From positions 1 through 64,000 of the forward strand of contig JANWJP010000021.1 in the NCBI GenBank assembly GCA_025451895.1: DNA of 64,000 nt. Reading direction: 5' to 3'. The notes beneath the pieces are model-generated. The model saw nothing but the letters and a program-made list of their open reading frames with translations. It was not told the DNA's origin and made no database searches. Below are positions 49,281 to 59,261 of this stretch, piece by piece; within the stretch, counting starts at the first letter, position 1, and every line of letters starts with the position of its first letter. Origin of the DNA: Robertmurraya sp. Lineage in GTDB: Bacteria > Bacillota > Bacilli > Bacillales > Cytobacillaceae. Both the position numbers and the translations under genes were made by a program.

Positions 49281-50944
49281 AGAAGAGAAAAAATGAAAAA
49301 ATTAGATTTATTGCCCTAGGGGGAGTAGGGGAAATGGGAAAGAATATGTACGTCATTGAGGTAGATGATGACATATTCGTTCTTGATGCCGGTTTGATGT
49401 TCCCTGAAAATGAAATGCTCGGCATTGACATAGTTATCCCTGATATTACTTATTTAATACACAATAAGGACAGAGTGCGCGGCATTTTTCTTACCCACGG
49501 CCATGAGGATCATATCGGAGCCGTTTCGTATGTCCTCAGAGAGATTCAAGTTCCGATCTACGGGACGAAGCTTACGCTTGCTTTGACAAAAGCAAAAATG
49601 GCTCAGCAGGAATTTAAGGGAAAAGCTGAATTTATTGAGGTTCAGTTTGACTCGGTGATTAAATTTGATTCGGCAGATGTTTCATTTATTAAAACAAATC
49701 ACAGTATTCCTGATTCGGTGGCGATTTGCATACATACCTCGGAAGGAATTATCGTTTATACCGGAGATTTTAAATTTGATCAGGGAGCAACGGAGCTTTA
49801 TAAACCTGAAATTGGGAAAATGGCGCGAATCGGCGAAAAAGGAGTATTATGTTTGCTTTCTGACAGTACGGATGCGGAGAAGCCGGGTTATACCATATCA
49901 GAAACAGTTGTTGAAAAGGAAATGAAAGATGCCTTTTATAATGCAAAAGGCAGGATTATCGCCGCTTGTTTTGCATCAGATTTAAACCGGATTCAGCATG
50001 TTTTTAACTCTGCTTATGAAAGCAGACGGAAAATTGCGGTTGTTGGGAGAAATTTACAGGAAATTTTTGAAATAGCTTTAAAGCTTGATTATCTGCAGGT
50101 TCATGATGAGATGATTATTCCTTTATCGGATATTAATGATTATGAAGATGATGAAATTGTAATCCTCACAACCGGAACACAGGGTGAACCGATTGAGGCT
50201 TTGCAAAAAATGGCAAAGAAAGCACATAAACATGTCAATATTCAGCCCGGTGACACGGTACTTATTGCGGCTTCACCTTTACGGGGCAGTGAAGTATTCA
50301 TTTATAACACGATTAATATGTTGTGCAGGGCCGGTGCCAATGTCATTTCCGGAAAACGCCTTGTAAACACATCAAGTCACGGCAGTCAGGAAGAGTTGAA
50401 ATTTATGATTAACCTGATGAATCCCAAATTCTTCATACCTGTTCATGGGGAACTTCGTATGCAAATCGCCCATGGGAAAATTGCCAAAGAATGCGGCGTG
50501 CCTGATGACCGGATTTTTATTCCGGAAAATGGCGATGTGGTCGAACTGACACATGATCAGATTAAAATGACAGAGAAAGTGACGGCTGGAAATATACTTA
50601 TCGATGGCAGCGGTGTGGGAGATGTAGGAAATATTGTTTTAAGAGACCGCAAATTGCTCTCACAGGATGGAATTTTAATTGTCGTTGTTACACTGAATAA
50701 ATCTGAACGAAAAATTGCCGCAGGACCGGAAATTATCTCCCGGGGTTTTGTCTATGTCAGGGAATCAGAAAAACTTATGGAAGAATCGACAAAGCTTGTC
50801 AAAGAAATCATAGAAAAGAATATTGCAAGGAACTCTTTTGACTGGGCCGGCATTAAGCAAGATATGAGAGATGAATTAAATCAATATTTATTTGAAAAAA
50901 CCCGGAGAAGACCTATGATTTTGCCAATCATTATGGAAGTATAA
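49277..50944 (+). CDS. rnjB: Ribonuclease J (RNase J2 position)
   Basis: This beta-CASP metallo-beta-lactamase ribonuclease (555 aa) acts in mRNA decay and rRNA maturation, with endo- and 5' exonuclease activity in the family. The metal motif HGHEDH is at residues 74-79, with YTGDFKFD, the beta-CASP SHGSQEE region and the C-terminal domain ending RRRPMILPIIMEV. Gene order (dapA-rnjB-tepA) marks it as J2, but the motif is the complete J1-type one, whereas B. subtilis J2 has, as I recall, HGHEHA. Only a TTG start is available. Confidence 0.93.
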   Translation: MKKRKNEKIRFIALGGVGEMGKNMYVIEVDDDIFVLDAGLMFPENEMLGIDIVIPDITYLIHNKDRVRGIFLTHGHEDHIGAVSYVLREIQVPIYGTKLTLALTKAKMAQQEFKGKAEFIEVQFDSVIKFDSADVSFIKTNHSIPDSVAICIHTSEGIIVYTGDFKFDQGATELYKPEIGKMARIGEKGVLCLLSDSTDAEKPGYTISETVVEKEMKDAFYNAKGRIIAACFASDLNRIQHVFNSAYESRRKIAVVGRNLQEIFEIALKLDYLQVHDEMIIPLSDINDYEDDEIVILTTGTQGEPIEALQKMAKKAHKHVNIQPGDTVLIAASPLRGSEVFIYNTINMLCRAGANVISGKRLVNTSSHGSQEELKFMINLMNPKFFIPVHGELRMQIAHGKIAKECGVPDDRIFIPENGDVVELTHDQIKMTEKVTAGNILIDGSGVGDVGNIVLRDRKLLSQDGILIVVVTLNKSERKIAAGPEIISRGFVYVRESEKLMEESTKLVKEIIEKNIARNSFDWAGIKQDMRDELNQYLFEKTRRRPMILPIIMEV

Positions 50945-50946
50945 AC

Positions 50947-50974
50947 AAAAAGGACGTCTGATGACGTCTTTTTT
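50947..50974 (+). terminator. Terminator of rnjB
   Basis: AAAAAGGACGTC (50947-50958) pairs with GACGTCTTTTTT (50963-50974), one wobble, 4-nt loop. It starts 2 nt after the rnjB stop. The remaining gap to tepA shows nothing further. Confidence 0.88.
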
Positions 50975-51218
50975 CATTTTCAGGCTGATCAGAACACCTG
51001 CCTGTTGGTACTGTTTGTCATACAGACAGGTTGCATTTCGGGAGTATTTTCGAGAATCAACATATTGTTTTTGTTTTGCAAAATAAACTAAAATCATTCA
51101 GACAGCGCGGGCCCATTTGGCATCCTGTTTTACTGTTTCAATCTCCTTTTGGCCTTTTGCATGAAATAATGCGTTAAGCATCATACTATTCATATCATGC
51201 TTGAAGGGAGATAAGCAG

Positions 51219-51974
51219 ATGGAACATGTCCGGAACAATTATAAAGCAGCTGAAGAAGGGGAAGAACAGGAGGAAAGGAAGGAAGATAAGCCTTCATCTT
51301 TAATAGAGAAGATTCAGCAGCTTGGGCAGACAAATGTCCCGCAGCTGTCACAGGATTCGAGAATCCATTGTTTAACGATTATCGGTCAAATTGAAGGGCA
51401 CCTGCAATTGCCCCCGCAAAACAAGACCACAAAATATGAGCATGTAATCCCGCAAATCGTGGCTATTGAGCAAAACCCAAAAATCGAAGGATTATTGATT
51501 ATCCTTAATACCGTGGGCGGAGATGTGGAAGCCGGCCTGGCCATTGCCGAAATGCTTGCCTCCCTCTCGAAACCGACTGTGTCAATTGTTCTTGGAGGGG
51601 GCCATTCGATCGGTGTTCCCATCGCAGTTTCTGCAGATTACGCCTTCATTGCAGAGACTGCCACGATGACTATTCATCCCATCCGGTTGAACGGTCTGGT
51701 GATAGGTGTTCCGCAACCCTTTGAATATTTGGATAAAATGCAGGAACGCGTAATAAAATTTGTGACGAAACATTCAAAGATTCCGGAAGAAAAGTTTAAA
51801 GAGCTTATGTTTGAAAAAGGGAATCTGACCAGGGATATCGGAACAAATGTGATTGGGCATGAGGCGGTCGAATACGGTTTAATCGATGAAGTGGGAGGTA
51901 TCGGTGAAGCCATGAAGAAGTTGAATGAACTCATTGAAATGAATAAACAGAAAAATGAGGGATTTATTCAATGA
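51219..51974 (+). CDS. tepA: ClpP-class translocation-enhancing protein TepA
   Basis: TepA (YmfB, 251 aa) is a ClpP-like serine protease described as helping protein export and spore development in B. subtilis. The catalytic Ser130 is in GGGHSIG and His153 in ATMTIHP; an oxyanion-region [17 protein letters not shown] is present. A charged, Glu-rich N-terminus precedes the fold. The ATG at 51219 has GGGAG 8 nt upstream; a TTG at 51201 is less likely. The 3' end overlaps ylzJ by 4 bases. Confidence 0.93.
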   Translation: MEHVRNNYKAAEEGEEQEERKEDKPSSLIEKIQQLGQTNVPQLSQDSRIHCLTIIGQIEGHLQLPPQNKTTKYEHVIPQIVAIEQNPKIEGLLIILNTVGGDVEAGLAIAEMLASLSKPTVSIVLGGGHSIGVPIAVSADYAFIAETATMTIHPIRLNGLVIGVPQPFEYLDKMQERVIKFVTKHSKIPEEKFKELMFEKGNLTRDIGTNVIGHEAVEYGLIDEVGGIGEAMKKLNELIEMNKQKNEGFIQ

Positions 51975-52192
51975 TCTTATATACGATGGTACCTCAAGAG
52001 TTGATATTTCAACCAGATATGTCCGAATTTGATAAACTTATGGAGGTTACTTATGACGGTGTCCCGTTACTGGTGGAAATGGGAGAAAAGAACTCATGCC
52101 GGATTATAAGAGTTCTCAGCAGTGACCCGGCCCATTATCTGGACCCGAAATATTTGCCGGGAAACATTATTATGACCAGCCATTTATCGTGA
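51971..52192 (+). CDS. ylzJ: YlzJ-like protein
   Basis: This 73-residue YlzJ-family protein is of unknown function. The opening [16 protein letters not shown] and the central VPLLVEM are typical of the family, which occurs in spore-formers between tepA and spoIIIE. It has no membrane segment. It is coupled to tepA by a 4-base overlap. Confidence 0.88.
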   Translation: MILYTMVPQELIFQPDMSEFDKLMEVTYDGVPLLVEMGEKNSCRIIRVLSSDPAHYLDPKYLPGNIIMTSHLS

Positions 52193-52259
52193 ATGTGCGG
52201 TGCGTGGTTTCCGGATAGAACAAAGAGCAGTGTCAAAACATTTTTTGGAGACAGATCTA

Positions 52260-52268
52260 TGTTATAAT
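52260..52268 (+). promoter_or_regulatory. Extended -10 promoter candidate upstream of spoIIIE
   Basis: TGTTATAAT contains a consensus -10 (52263-52268) with a TGn extension. No good -35. Initiation near 52275 would run straight into the hairpin at 52288-52312. Confidence 0.4.
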
Positions 52269-52287
52269 AGGGTTAAATTCAGCAGGT

Positions 52288-52315
52288 AAGGCAGCCGTTT
52301 CGGCTGCTTTTATTC
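52288..52315 (+). terminator. Terminator between ylzJ and spoIIIE
   Basis: AAGGCAGCCG (52288-52297) pairs with CGGCTGCTTT (52301-52310) around a 3-nt loop, followed by TATT. It ends the tepA-ylzJ transcript and might also attenuate transcription from the promoter at 52260-52268. Confidence 0.75.
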
Positions 52316-52365
52316 GTAAGTAAGATTGAATCATACATAAACAGATTATACGCCAAGGTGATATT

Positions 52366-54702
52366 ATGACAAAAAGAAAGCGAAGAAGACGCAGTAAAGA
52401 AACGTTTAAGAGAACGATACGATTTGAATTAATAGGAATATTATTAATTGCGCTTGCGGCTGTTTCCATGGCGGGGATGGGGACGGTTGGAAAAGCGGTT
52501 GTCCTTTTTTTCCGTTTTTTTGGCGGAGAATGGTATATGCTGTTTCTAATAGGGCTGGTTTTGTTTGGCGTCTATTTGATTTGGAAAAGAGAAATCCCCG
52601 CATTTTTTCAACAGCGATTGATAGGTGTTTATTTAATTACTGTTTCTATTTTGCTTCTCAGCCATATTCCTCTGTTTGAGTTATTGGTGAATGACGGTAA
52701 ATTGGATGATCCGAGTGTGATCAAAAATACGTGGGAACTTTTCTTTATGGAAGCCCGGGGTGAAACATCGACGACCGGCTTGGGAGGAGGAATGATCGGC
52801 GCTCTTTTCTTTGCATTATTTTATTTTCTGTTCGATGAAGCGGGCGCTAAGATTGTTTCCGGTGCCCTTATTATAAGCGGACTGATTTTGCTTACCGGTA
52901 AAACCTTTGGCGAGGGACTTGGAAAAGTTTTTACGGCTATTTTTTCTTTCATGAAAAAACAATGGCATGCTTTCTTGAATGATATGAAAGAATGGAAGAA
53001 AAACCGTCAAGAAAAAAAGAATGAAAGACGGCTTAAAAAGGAGCAGGAACAAGAAACTGCCCAACAGAGTGTCCAACCTGAAACAGAGATTGAAATTATT
53101 GCTCCGGAAGGAATCTCTGCAGGGGAGCCGATCATTTCCAGTTTTACGGAGAAGGCAGTTGAACAGAACAGTGAACCGCAAGCGAAAGTAACGGCCGGCA
53201 AGCGGGGAGCTGTGGATGAAGGTGAAGATGAAGAGGAAAACGTGCCGCCGATGACTTTTGCAGAATTGGAAAATGTCAATTATGAGTTGCCTCCTTTGAA
53301 TCTGTTAAAGCTGCCGAAGCAAACCGATCAAAGCAGTGAATATGAATTGATTCATGCAAATGCAGCCAAACTTGAGCGGACTTTTCAGAGTTTTGGCGTC
53401 AAAGCGAAAGTGACCCAGGTGCATTTGGGGCCGGCGGTGACAAAATATGAAGTGCATCCGGATATTGGCGTGAAGGTCAGTAAAATCGTCAGCCTCAGTG
53501 ATGATTTGGCTCTTGCCCTGGCAGCCAAAGATATTCGTATAGAAGCTCCGATTCCGGGAAAATCAGCCATCGGCATCGAGGTTCCCAATTCTGAAATCGC
53601 GGTTGTCTCTTTGAGAGAGGTTTTGGAATCCAAACAGAATAATAAACCGAATTCCAAGCTTTTAATTGCATTGGGACGCGATATAACGGGCGAAGCCGTT
53701 CTTGCCGAGTTGAATAAAATGCCGCATCTTCTTGTGGCCGGATCTACAGGCAGCGGGAAGAGCGTCTGCATTAATTCAATTATCCTGAGTATTTTGATGC
53801 GTGCGAAACCGCATGAAGTGAAAATGATGATGATTGACCCGAAAATGGTTGAATTGAGTGTTTATAACGGGATTCCCCATTTACTGGCTCCTGTTGTAAC
53901 AAATGCCAAGAAAGCTTCCCAGGCGCTGCAAAAAGTGGTTAGCGAGATGGAGCGGAGATATGAACTGTTTTCCCAGTCCGGTACAAGGAATATTACAGGA
54001 TATAACGAATATATCCGTAAACATAATCTTGAAGAGGGCGATGAACAGCCTCTCCTTCCCTATATTGTCGTAATTGTTGATGAACTGGCTGATTTAATGA
54101 TGGTTGCTTCTTCCGATGTCGAAGATTCAATTACGAGATTGGCACAAATGGCCAGAGCTGCAGGAATTCATTTAATTATTGCCACACAGCGGCCGTCTGT
54201 TGATGTCATTACTGGCGTCATTAAAGCAAACATCCCGTCAAGAATAGCTTTTGCCGTATCTTCCCAGACGGATTCCCGGACGATATTAGATATGGGCGGT
54301 GCGGAAAAACTCCTTGGCCGGGGGGATATGCTATTCTTGCCTGTCGGAGCATCCAAGCCGATTCGTGTACAAGGAGCGTTTGTATCTGACGAAGAAGTGG
54401 AGGCAGTGGTGGACTTTGTTATTGGTCAGCAAAAGGCTCAATATCAGGAAGAAATGATTCCTGATGATGTTCCTGAAACACTTGGGGAGGCGGAGGATGA
54501 ATTATATCATGAAGCAGTGGAACTTGTTATTGAAATGCAGACAGCCTCTGTGTCTATGCTGCAAAGAAGATTCAGAATCGGCTATACGAGGGCGGCGAGG
54601 CTGATAGATGAAATGGAGATGCGCGGTGTTGTGGGTCCTTATGAGGGCAGCAAGCCAAGAACTGTATTAATTTCCAAGCCTTCGGAGGAAGCCAGTTCTT
54701 AA
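52366..54702 (+). CDS. spoIIIE: DNA translocase SpoIIIE/FtsK
   Basis: SpoIIIE (778 aa) is a membrane-anchored DNA pump that moves the chromosome into the forespore and clears trapped DNA at division. It has four N-terminal membrane helices (to about residue 190), a charged linker (about 200-305), the alpha domain, the RecA-like motor with Walker A GSTGSGKS at 459-466 and Walker [14 protein letters not shown], and a C-terminal gamma winged-helix domain ([20 protein letters not shown]). GGTGATATT precedes the ATG. A strong terminator follows. Confidence 0.97.
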   Translation: MTKRKRRRRSKETFKRTIRFELIGILLIALAAVSMAGMGTVGKAVVLFFRFFGGEWYMLFLIGLVLFGVYLIWKREIPAFFQQRLIGVYLITVSILLLSHIPLFELLVNDGKLDDPSVIKNTWELFFMEARGETSTTGLGGGMIGALFFALFYFLFDEAGAKIVSGALIISGLILLTGKTFGEGLGKVFTAIFSFMKKQWHAFLNDMKEWKKNRQEKKNERRLKKEQEQETAQQSVQPETEIEIIAPEGISAGEPIISSFTEKAVEQNSEPQAKVTAGKRGAVDEGEDEEENVPPMTFAELENVNYELPPLNLLKLPKQTDQSSEYELIHANAAKLERTFQSFGVKAKVTQVHLGPAVTKYEVHPDIGVKVSKIVSLSDDLALALAAKDIRIEAPIPGKSAIGIEVPNSEIAVVSLREVLESKQNNKPNSKLLIALGRDITGEAVLAELNKMPHLLVAGSTGSGKSVCINSIILSILMRAKPHEVKMMMIDPKMVELSVYNGIPHLLAPVVTNAKKASQALQKVVSEMERRYELFSQSGTRNITGYNEYIRKHNLEEGDEQPLLPYIVVIVDELADLMMVASSDVEDSITRLAQMARAAGIHLIIATQRPSVDVITGVIKANIPSRIAFAVSSQTDSRTILDMGGAEKLLGRGDMLFLPVGASKPIRVQGAFVSDEEVEAVVDFVIGQQKAQYQEEMIPDDVPETLGEAEDELYHEAVELVIEMQTASVSMLQRRFRIGYTRAARLIDEMEMRGVVGPYEGSKPRTVLISKPSEEASS

Positions 54703-54720
54703 AAAGAAAAAGAATGAATG

Positions 54721-54750
54721 AAGAAAACCGGTTACTCCGGTTTTCTTTTT
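54721..54750 (+). terminator. Terminator of spoIIIE
   Basis: AAGAAAACCGG (54721-54731) pairs perfectly with CCGGTTTTCTT (54737-54747), followed by TTT. The 230 bp from here to ymfF hold no gene; in B. subtilis ymfC-ymfD-ymfE lie here. Confidence 0.9.
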
Positions 54751-54982
54751 AGCCGGTTTTGCCATAACTATAATAATTGTGTTCTTATATTAGAAAAGTA
54801 ATTGAACTCAATTAAAATAAAAAAATGCTTCTCTTACCCTTTTACCGGTAATGCGCAAAGCCGGCAATGTTTTTTCATTTCTATGAATTCTGCAGGAACA
54901 GGTCATTTATTCTCATTTCAGGGAATGATAATAAAGATATGCTACATAGAATATGAGTATATGATGAAAAGGAGGAAGACAA

Positions 54983-56263
54983 TTGGCTGTTATTTCGGAA
55001 AACGTCAGAGACATGAAGGGCTATAAACTGCACTTGATAAATACCGGTAAATACAAAACAAATACATTAGTCTGGAAAATGAAAGCGCCTATCAATGCCG
55101 AAAATGTGACTTTAAGAGCATTGCTTCCTTATGTTTTGCAAAGCAGCTCCAAAAAATATCCATCAACGGCATTATTGCGTTCTTATCTCGATGATTTATA
55201 CGGTGCTGTCTTTTATGTGGATTTAGCCAAAAAAGGGGAGTACCATGTTATAAGTATGATCATCGAAGTGGCAAATGAAAAATTTCTCACTGATTCCACG
55301 CCTCTGCTTAAAAAGGCGGTGGAATTTCTTGCCGAAATTTTGACGAATCCGAATACAGACGGTAATGCCTTTAACAGGGAGACGGTGGAGCAGGAAAAAA
55401 GAACGTTAAAACAAAGAATCCAATCTGTATTTGATGATAAAATGAAATATTCAAATTTCCGTCTGATCGAGGAAATGTGCAAAGATGAACCGTATGCCCT
55501 CAATGTCCACGGAAGGATTGAGGATGTTGACTCCATCACCCCGGAAGCGTTGTATGAATATTATCAGCAGGCTATCAATGAGGATGAATTGGATCTGTAT
55601 ATTATCGGTGATATAGACGAAGAAGAAACAGCTTCCATTGTTGATGAAGAGTTTCATTTTCAGTCCAGGACCCCCAAAAAAACCGGAACCGGCCGGGTAA
55701 AGATCGGAGAAGTCCAAGAAATTCAGGAAGTCCAGGACATCCGGCAAGGAAAATTGAACATCGGTTTTCGGACGAACATTCTATACGGTGAACCGGACTA
55801 TTTTCCATTGCAAGTATTAAACGGAATATATGGCGGATTCTCCCATTCCAAGTTATTTATTAATGTCAGGGAGAAAAACAGTCTTGCTTATTATGCTGCG
55901 AGCAGGCTTGAAAGTCATAAAGGTTTAATGATCGTTATGTCAGGCATCGACAGTAAAAATTATCAGCAGGCAGTGGACATCATTAAGGAACAAATGGAAG
56001 CCATGAAAAAGGGCGATTTTTCCGATGAGGAACTGGCTCAGACCAAAGCAGTGATAAAAAACCAATTGCTTGAGACGATGGATACGGCAAGGGGAACGAT
56101 TGAAATCTTGTATCATAATGTTGTTGCAGGCAAAAACATTTCTGTTGATGAATGGTTAACAAGAGTGGACGAGACGACAAAGGAAGATATTGAAAAAGCG
56201 GCCGCAAAAATACAATTGGATACCATTTATTTTTTAACCGGAGCGGAGGCGGGTAAGCAATGA
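54983..56263 (+). CDS. ymfF: M16-like protein YmfF, inactive partner
   Basis: YmfF (426 aa) is an M16-fold protein without the HxxEH zinc motif, so it is probably the non-catalytic partner of YmfH. It resembles AlbE/AlbF-type and other split M16 pairs. In B. subtilis annotation both are linked to the 5-aminopentanol modification of elongation factor P. The second half contains the REKNSLAYYAASRLES block, equivalent to the substrate-binding motif of M16 partners. The TTG start has AAGGAGG 7 nt upstream. It overlaps ymfH by 4 bases. Confidence 0.92.
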   Translation: MAVISENVRDMKGYKLHLINTGKYKTNTLVWKMKAPINAENVTLRALLPYVLQSSSKKYPSTALLRSYLDDLYGAVFYVDLAKKGEYHVISMIIEVANEKFLTDSTPLLKKAVEFLAEILTNPNTDGNAFNRETVEQEKRTLKQRIQSVFDDKMKYSNFRLIEEMCKDEPYALNVHGRIEDVDSITPEALYEYYQQAINEDELDLYIIGDIDEEETASIVDEEFHFQSRTPKKTGTGRVKIGEVQEIQEVQDIRQGKLNIGFRTNILYGEPDYFPLQVLNGIYGGFSHSKLFINVREKNSLAYYAASRLESHKGLMIVMSGIDSKNYQQAVDIIKEQMEAMKKGDFSDEELAQTKAVIKNQLLETMDTARGTIEILYHNVVAGKNISVDEWLTRVDETTKEDIEKAAAKIQLDTIYFLTGAEAGKQ

Positions 56264-57555
56264 AAACAATCAACTTTGAACAGCTTCAAGAAGAGCTATA
56301 TTATGAAAAGCTTCCAAACGGACTCAGTGTTTACATACTTCCGAAGAATGGCTTTAATAAAACGTACGCCACCTTCACGACGAAATACGGTTCGATTGAC
56401 AACCATTTTATGCCTCCGGATAAGGATGAGTTTATTAAGGTGCCGGATGGAATTGCGCATTTTTTGGAACATAAGCTTTTTGAAAAAGAAGATGGGGACG
56501 TGTTCCAGCAATTCAGCCGCCAGGGCGCATCGGCAAATGCTTTTACCTCTTTTACCCGGACGGCCTATCTGTTTTCAAGCACATCAAATGTAGAAGAAAA
56601 TTTGGAGACTTTATTGGATTTTGTACAAACTCCATATTTTACCGAACAAACGGTTGAGAAAGAAAAGGGTATCATCGCTCAGGAAATCAGAATGTATGAT
56701 GATAATCCGGATTGGCGTTTGTACTATGGTATAATAGAAAATTTGTACGAAAATCACCCGGTGAAAATTGATATCGCAGGGACAGTGGAATCCATTTCCC
56801 AAATTACAAAGGACATGCTTTATGAATGTTACAAAACCTTTTACCATCCAGGTAATATGCTGCTGTTTATTGTCGGGCCTGTTGAACCGGAGAAGATTAT
56901 TGCCCGGGTGAAAAATAATCAGGCGAAAAAATCATTTCAACAGCAGCCGGAAATTATCCGGAAGTTTCCCACAGAGAAGTCGGAAGCTCATGAGAAAAAA
57001 AAGGTGACCGCAATGAACGTGAATACACCGAAGTGTCTTTTCGGCATTAAAGCTTTGGATCCATACCAAAAAGGTCAGGAAATGCTTAAAAAGGAACTCT
57101 CAATTAATGTCCTTCTTGACATGCTTCTCGGCAAAAGCTCACAAAACTATGAGACTTTATACAATGAAGGTTTGATCGATGATACATTTTCTTTTGATTA
57201 TACGCAGGAATATGGGTTTGGGTTTGCAATCATCGGAGGGGATACTAAAGCTCCCGATCTTCTTGAAAAGCGAATCAGGGATATCCTTCTTACAGCAGCG
57301 GAAAATAAAATATTTTCCGACCGGGAATTAGAAAGAACCGTTAAGAAAAGAATCGGTTTCTTTTTAAGGGCGTTGAATTCACCGGAGTTTATTGCCAATC
57401 AGTTTACCCGGTATGCATTTAATGATATGAATCTTTTTGATGTAGTCCCTGTCCTTGGAACTATAAAAATAGAGGATATTCATCAAATATGTGATGAGTT
57501 TTTAAATGAGGACAGATTTTCTGCCTTTCAAATCGTTCCCAAACAAGCCAATTAA
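56260..57555 (+). CDS. ymfH: M16 zinc peptidase YmfH
   Basis: YmfH (431 aa) has the inverted zinc motif HFLEH at residues 67-71 and the downstream metal ligand region EKGIIAQEIRMYDDNPD, so it should be the catalytic half of a YmfF-YmfH pair. The ATG overlaps the ymfF stop (ATGA), which fits fixed stoichiometry. The link to EF-P modification is from B. subtilis annotation and from the neighbouring ymfI; substrate unknown. Confidence 0.94.
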   Translation: MKTINFEQLQEELYYEKLPNGLSVYILPKNGFNKTYATFTTKYGSIDNHFMPPDKDEFIKVPDGIAHFLEHKLFEKEDGDVFQQFSRQGASANAFTSFTRTAYLFSSTSNVEENLETLLDFVQTPYFTEQTVEKEKGIIAQEIRMYDDNPDWRLYYGIIENLYENHPVKIDIAGTVESISQITKDMLYECYKTFYHPGNMLLFIVGPVEPEKIIARVKNNQAKKSFQQQPEIIRKFPTEKSEAHEKKKVTAMNVNTPKCLFGIKALDPYQKGQEMLKKELSINVLLDMLLGKSSQNYETLYNEGLIDDTFSFDYTQEYGFGFAIIGGDTKAPDLLEKRIRDILLTAAENKIFSDRELERTVKKRIGFFLRALNSPEFIANQFTRYAFNDMNLFDVVPVLGTIKIEDIHQICDEFLNEDRFSAFQIVPKQAN

Positions 57556-57631
57556 CAAACGGACGATGTATCCGGCCGCTTTTTATATAAAACAGCAACA
57601 TTTTTTTGGCGCTGCCATAAAATTCAAAAGG

Positions 57632-57661
57632 AAAAGCGTTTAGTTGCGCTTTTTCTTTTTT
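57632..57661 (+). terminator. Terminator of ymfF-ymfH
   Basis: AAAAGCG (57632-57638) pairs with CGCTTTT (57647-57653), followed by a long T-rich run. Confidence 0.8.
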
Positions 57662-57710
57662 TTTCGCCTTTTAAGCATTAAAATAAATTAGAGCATGAGG
57701 TGAGTTATAG

Positions 57711-58433
57711 ATGAAAAAATTTGCTTTGGTAACCGGAGCGAGCGGAGGCATTGGCAGATCCATCGCAAAAAAACTGGCTGAAGAAGGGTATTCTTTATAT
57801 TTGCACTATCATCAAAATAAAGAAGCAATGAGGGAGTTAATGAAGGAACTTTCCCGCTTTGACGGTGAATTTATTCCTATTCAGGCCGATTTAACCTCCC
57901 CGGACGGATATAAAAAAGTGATTGCCAATGTCTTTTCCATTGATGCCATCATTCATAACAGCGGGACGGGCCATTATGGTCTTCTGGTTGATTTGGAGCA
58001 AGAAACAGCTGAAAAATTGATGCGGATTCATGTAACAAGCCCCCTCCTCATTACAAATGAACTCTTACCAAAAATGATTTCAAAAAATCACGGAAATATT
58101 GTAGTGATTTCCTCAATTTGGGGGTTAACGGGGGCAGCCTGTGAAGTGGCTTACTCAGCAGCCAAAGGAGCGCAAATTTCCTTTGTTAAAGCGCTCAGCA
58201 AAGAAGTGGCTCTAAACGGAATCAGGGTCAATGCGGTGGCGCCGGGAGCGATAAAAACCCCGATGATGGGTGTTTTTTCTGAACACGAATTAAATGCCAT
58301 CAGCGAGAATATCCCGTTGAGCAGGCTCGGTACGGCAGATAATGTCGCAGACGCAGTGTCCTTTCTTTTATCCGAAAAATCAGCTTATATTACCGGGCAA
58401 ATTCTTTCCGTCAATGGTGGCTGGTATACATAA
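57711..58433 (+). CDS. ymfI: EF-P 5-aminopentanone reductase YmfI
   Basis: YmfI (240 aa) is a short-chain dehydrogenase/reductase. It has the cofactor motif TGASGGIG at residues 8-15, the catalytic serine around 134-135, Tyr148 and Lys152 in YSAAKG, and a C-terminal NGGWYT. B. subtilis YmfI reduces the 5-aminopentanone group on elongation factor P to 5-aminopentanol, which aids translation of proline stretches and swarming. Sequence alone cannot tell it from FabG-like reductases; synteny with ymfFH and ymfJ makes YmfI likely. Confidence 0.88.
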   Translation: MKKFALVTGASGGIGRSIAKKLAEEGYSLYLHYHQNKEAMRELMKELSRFDGEFIPIQADLTSPDGYKKVIANVFSIDAIIHNSGTGHYGLLVDLEQETAEKLMRIHVTSPLLITNELLPKMISKNHGNIVVISSIWGLTGAACEVAYSAAKGAQISFVKALSKEVALNGIRVNAVAPGAIKTPMMGVFSEHELNAISENIPLSRLGTADNVADAVSFLLSEKSAYITGQILSVNGGWYT

Positions 58434-58603
58434 CCCGGTAAGCAAACAGCTTCTGTTCATAAAGATTGTGCAACAATTTTTTTGTTTATTTCCTGTATTG
58501 GGAAGCGGCTGTGGAACACCTGTACAGTGTAATTTTTCTGCAGTGCTGAAACCATGAAACTATGGATTTTTCTGAAAAAGGAGTCATTACTTATGAGCGA
58601 TAT

Positions 58604-58633
58604 TTGATCATGAGTGTCTGCGAAAAATATAGT
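58604..58633 (+). promoter_or_regulatory. Possible sigma-A promoter of ymfJ
   Basis: TTGATC (58604-58609) and TATAGT (58628-58633), spacer 18 nt, about 60 nt before the ymfJ start. Confidence 0.4.
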
Positions 58634-58695
58634 ATAAAATCCTTCCTCTTAAAACAAAATAAACCTGTACAACAATTGAAGGAGGTTTAATTTTT

Positions 58696-58956
58696 ATGTC
58701 GATTCTCGAAAATTGGCAGCAATGGAAGGATTTTTTGGGAGATCGTCTGGATCAGGCCCAAGACCAGGGAATGTCTGAAAAAGTGATTAATGATATTGCT
58801 TATCAAGTCGGTGATTACTTGGCTAAAGAGGTTGAACCGAAAAACGAACAGGAGCGAATTCTTGCTGATTTATGGTCTGTTGCCACCGAAGAAGAACAGA
58901 GAGCGATTGCCAGCATGATGGTAAAACTTGTTCAAGACAACGGTACCAATAAGTAA
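58696..58956 (+). CDS. ymfJ: DUF3243 protein YmfJ
   Basis: YmfJ (86 aa) is a small acidic DUF3243 protein, mostly helical, with conserved WKDFLGDRLDQAQDQGMSE and the EVEPKNEQERILADLW block. Function unknown. GAAGGAGG precedes the ATG, and it is a single-gene unit between ymfI and ymfK with its own promoter candidate and a strong terminator. Confidence 0.9.
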   Translation: MSILENWQQWKDFLGDRLDQAQDQGMSEKVINDIAYQVGDYLAKEVEPKNEQERILADLWSVATEEEQRAIASMMVKLVQDNGTNK

Positions 58957-58967
58957 ATAGTAATAGT

Positions 58968-58994
58968 AAAGAGAGGAGGATTCCTCTCTTTTTT
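58968..58994 (+). terminator. Terminator of ymfJ
   Basis: AAAGAGAGGA (58968-58977) pairs perfectly with TCCTCTCTTT (58982-58991), 4-nt loop, followed by TTT. The 267 bp to ymfK are AT-rich with no clear gene. Confidence 0.9.
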
Positions 58995-59261
58995 ACGGTA
59001 AAATATGTTTGAAAATTCTTTATTTATTAAAAATATTATGCTTCGGAGCATGTTTTTTTTACTTAAAAATGAATTTTATTGCCGGCATTAAATTTTTTCA
59101 TTCTTCATAAATCGTTCTTGTTTTACCCCCTTTAATCTTCAATTAAAATTCGATATTATAGAGTAGGTAGGTATATATTATCATTTAACTCAGTAAAACA
59201 GTTTAGTTCAAAAAGTATATTTTGTTCAGAAGCTGGACCTTCCGCTTTGTAGGAGGTTGTT

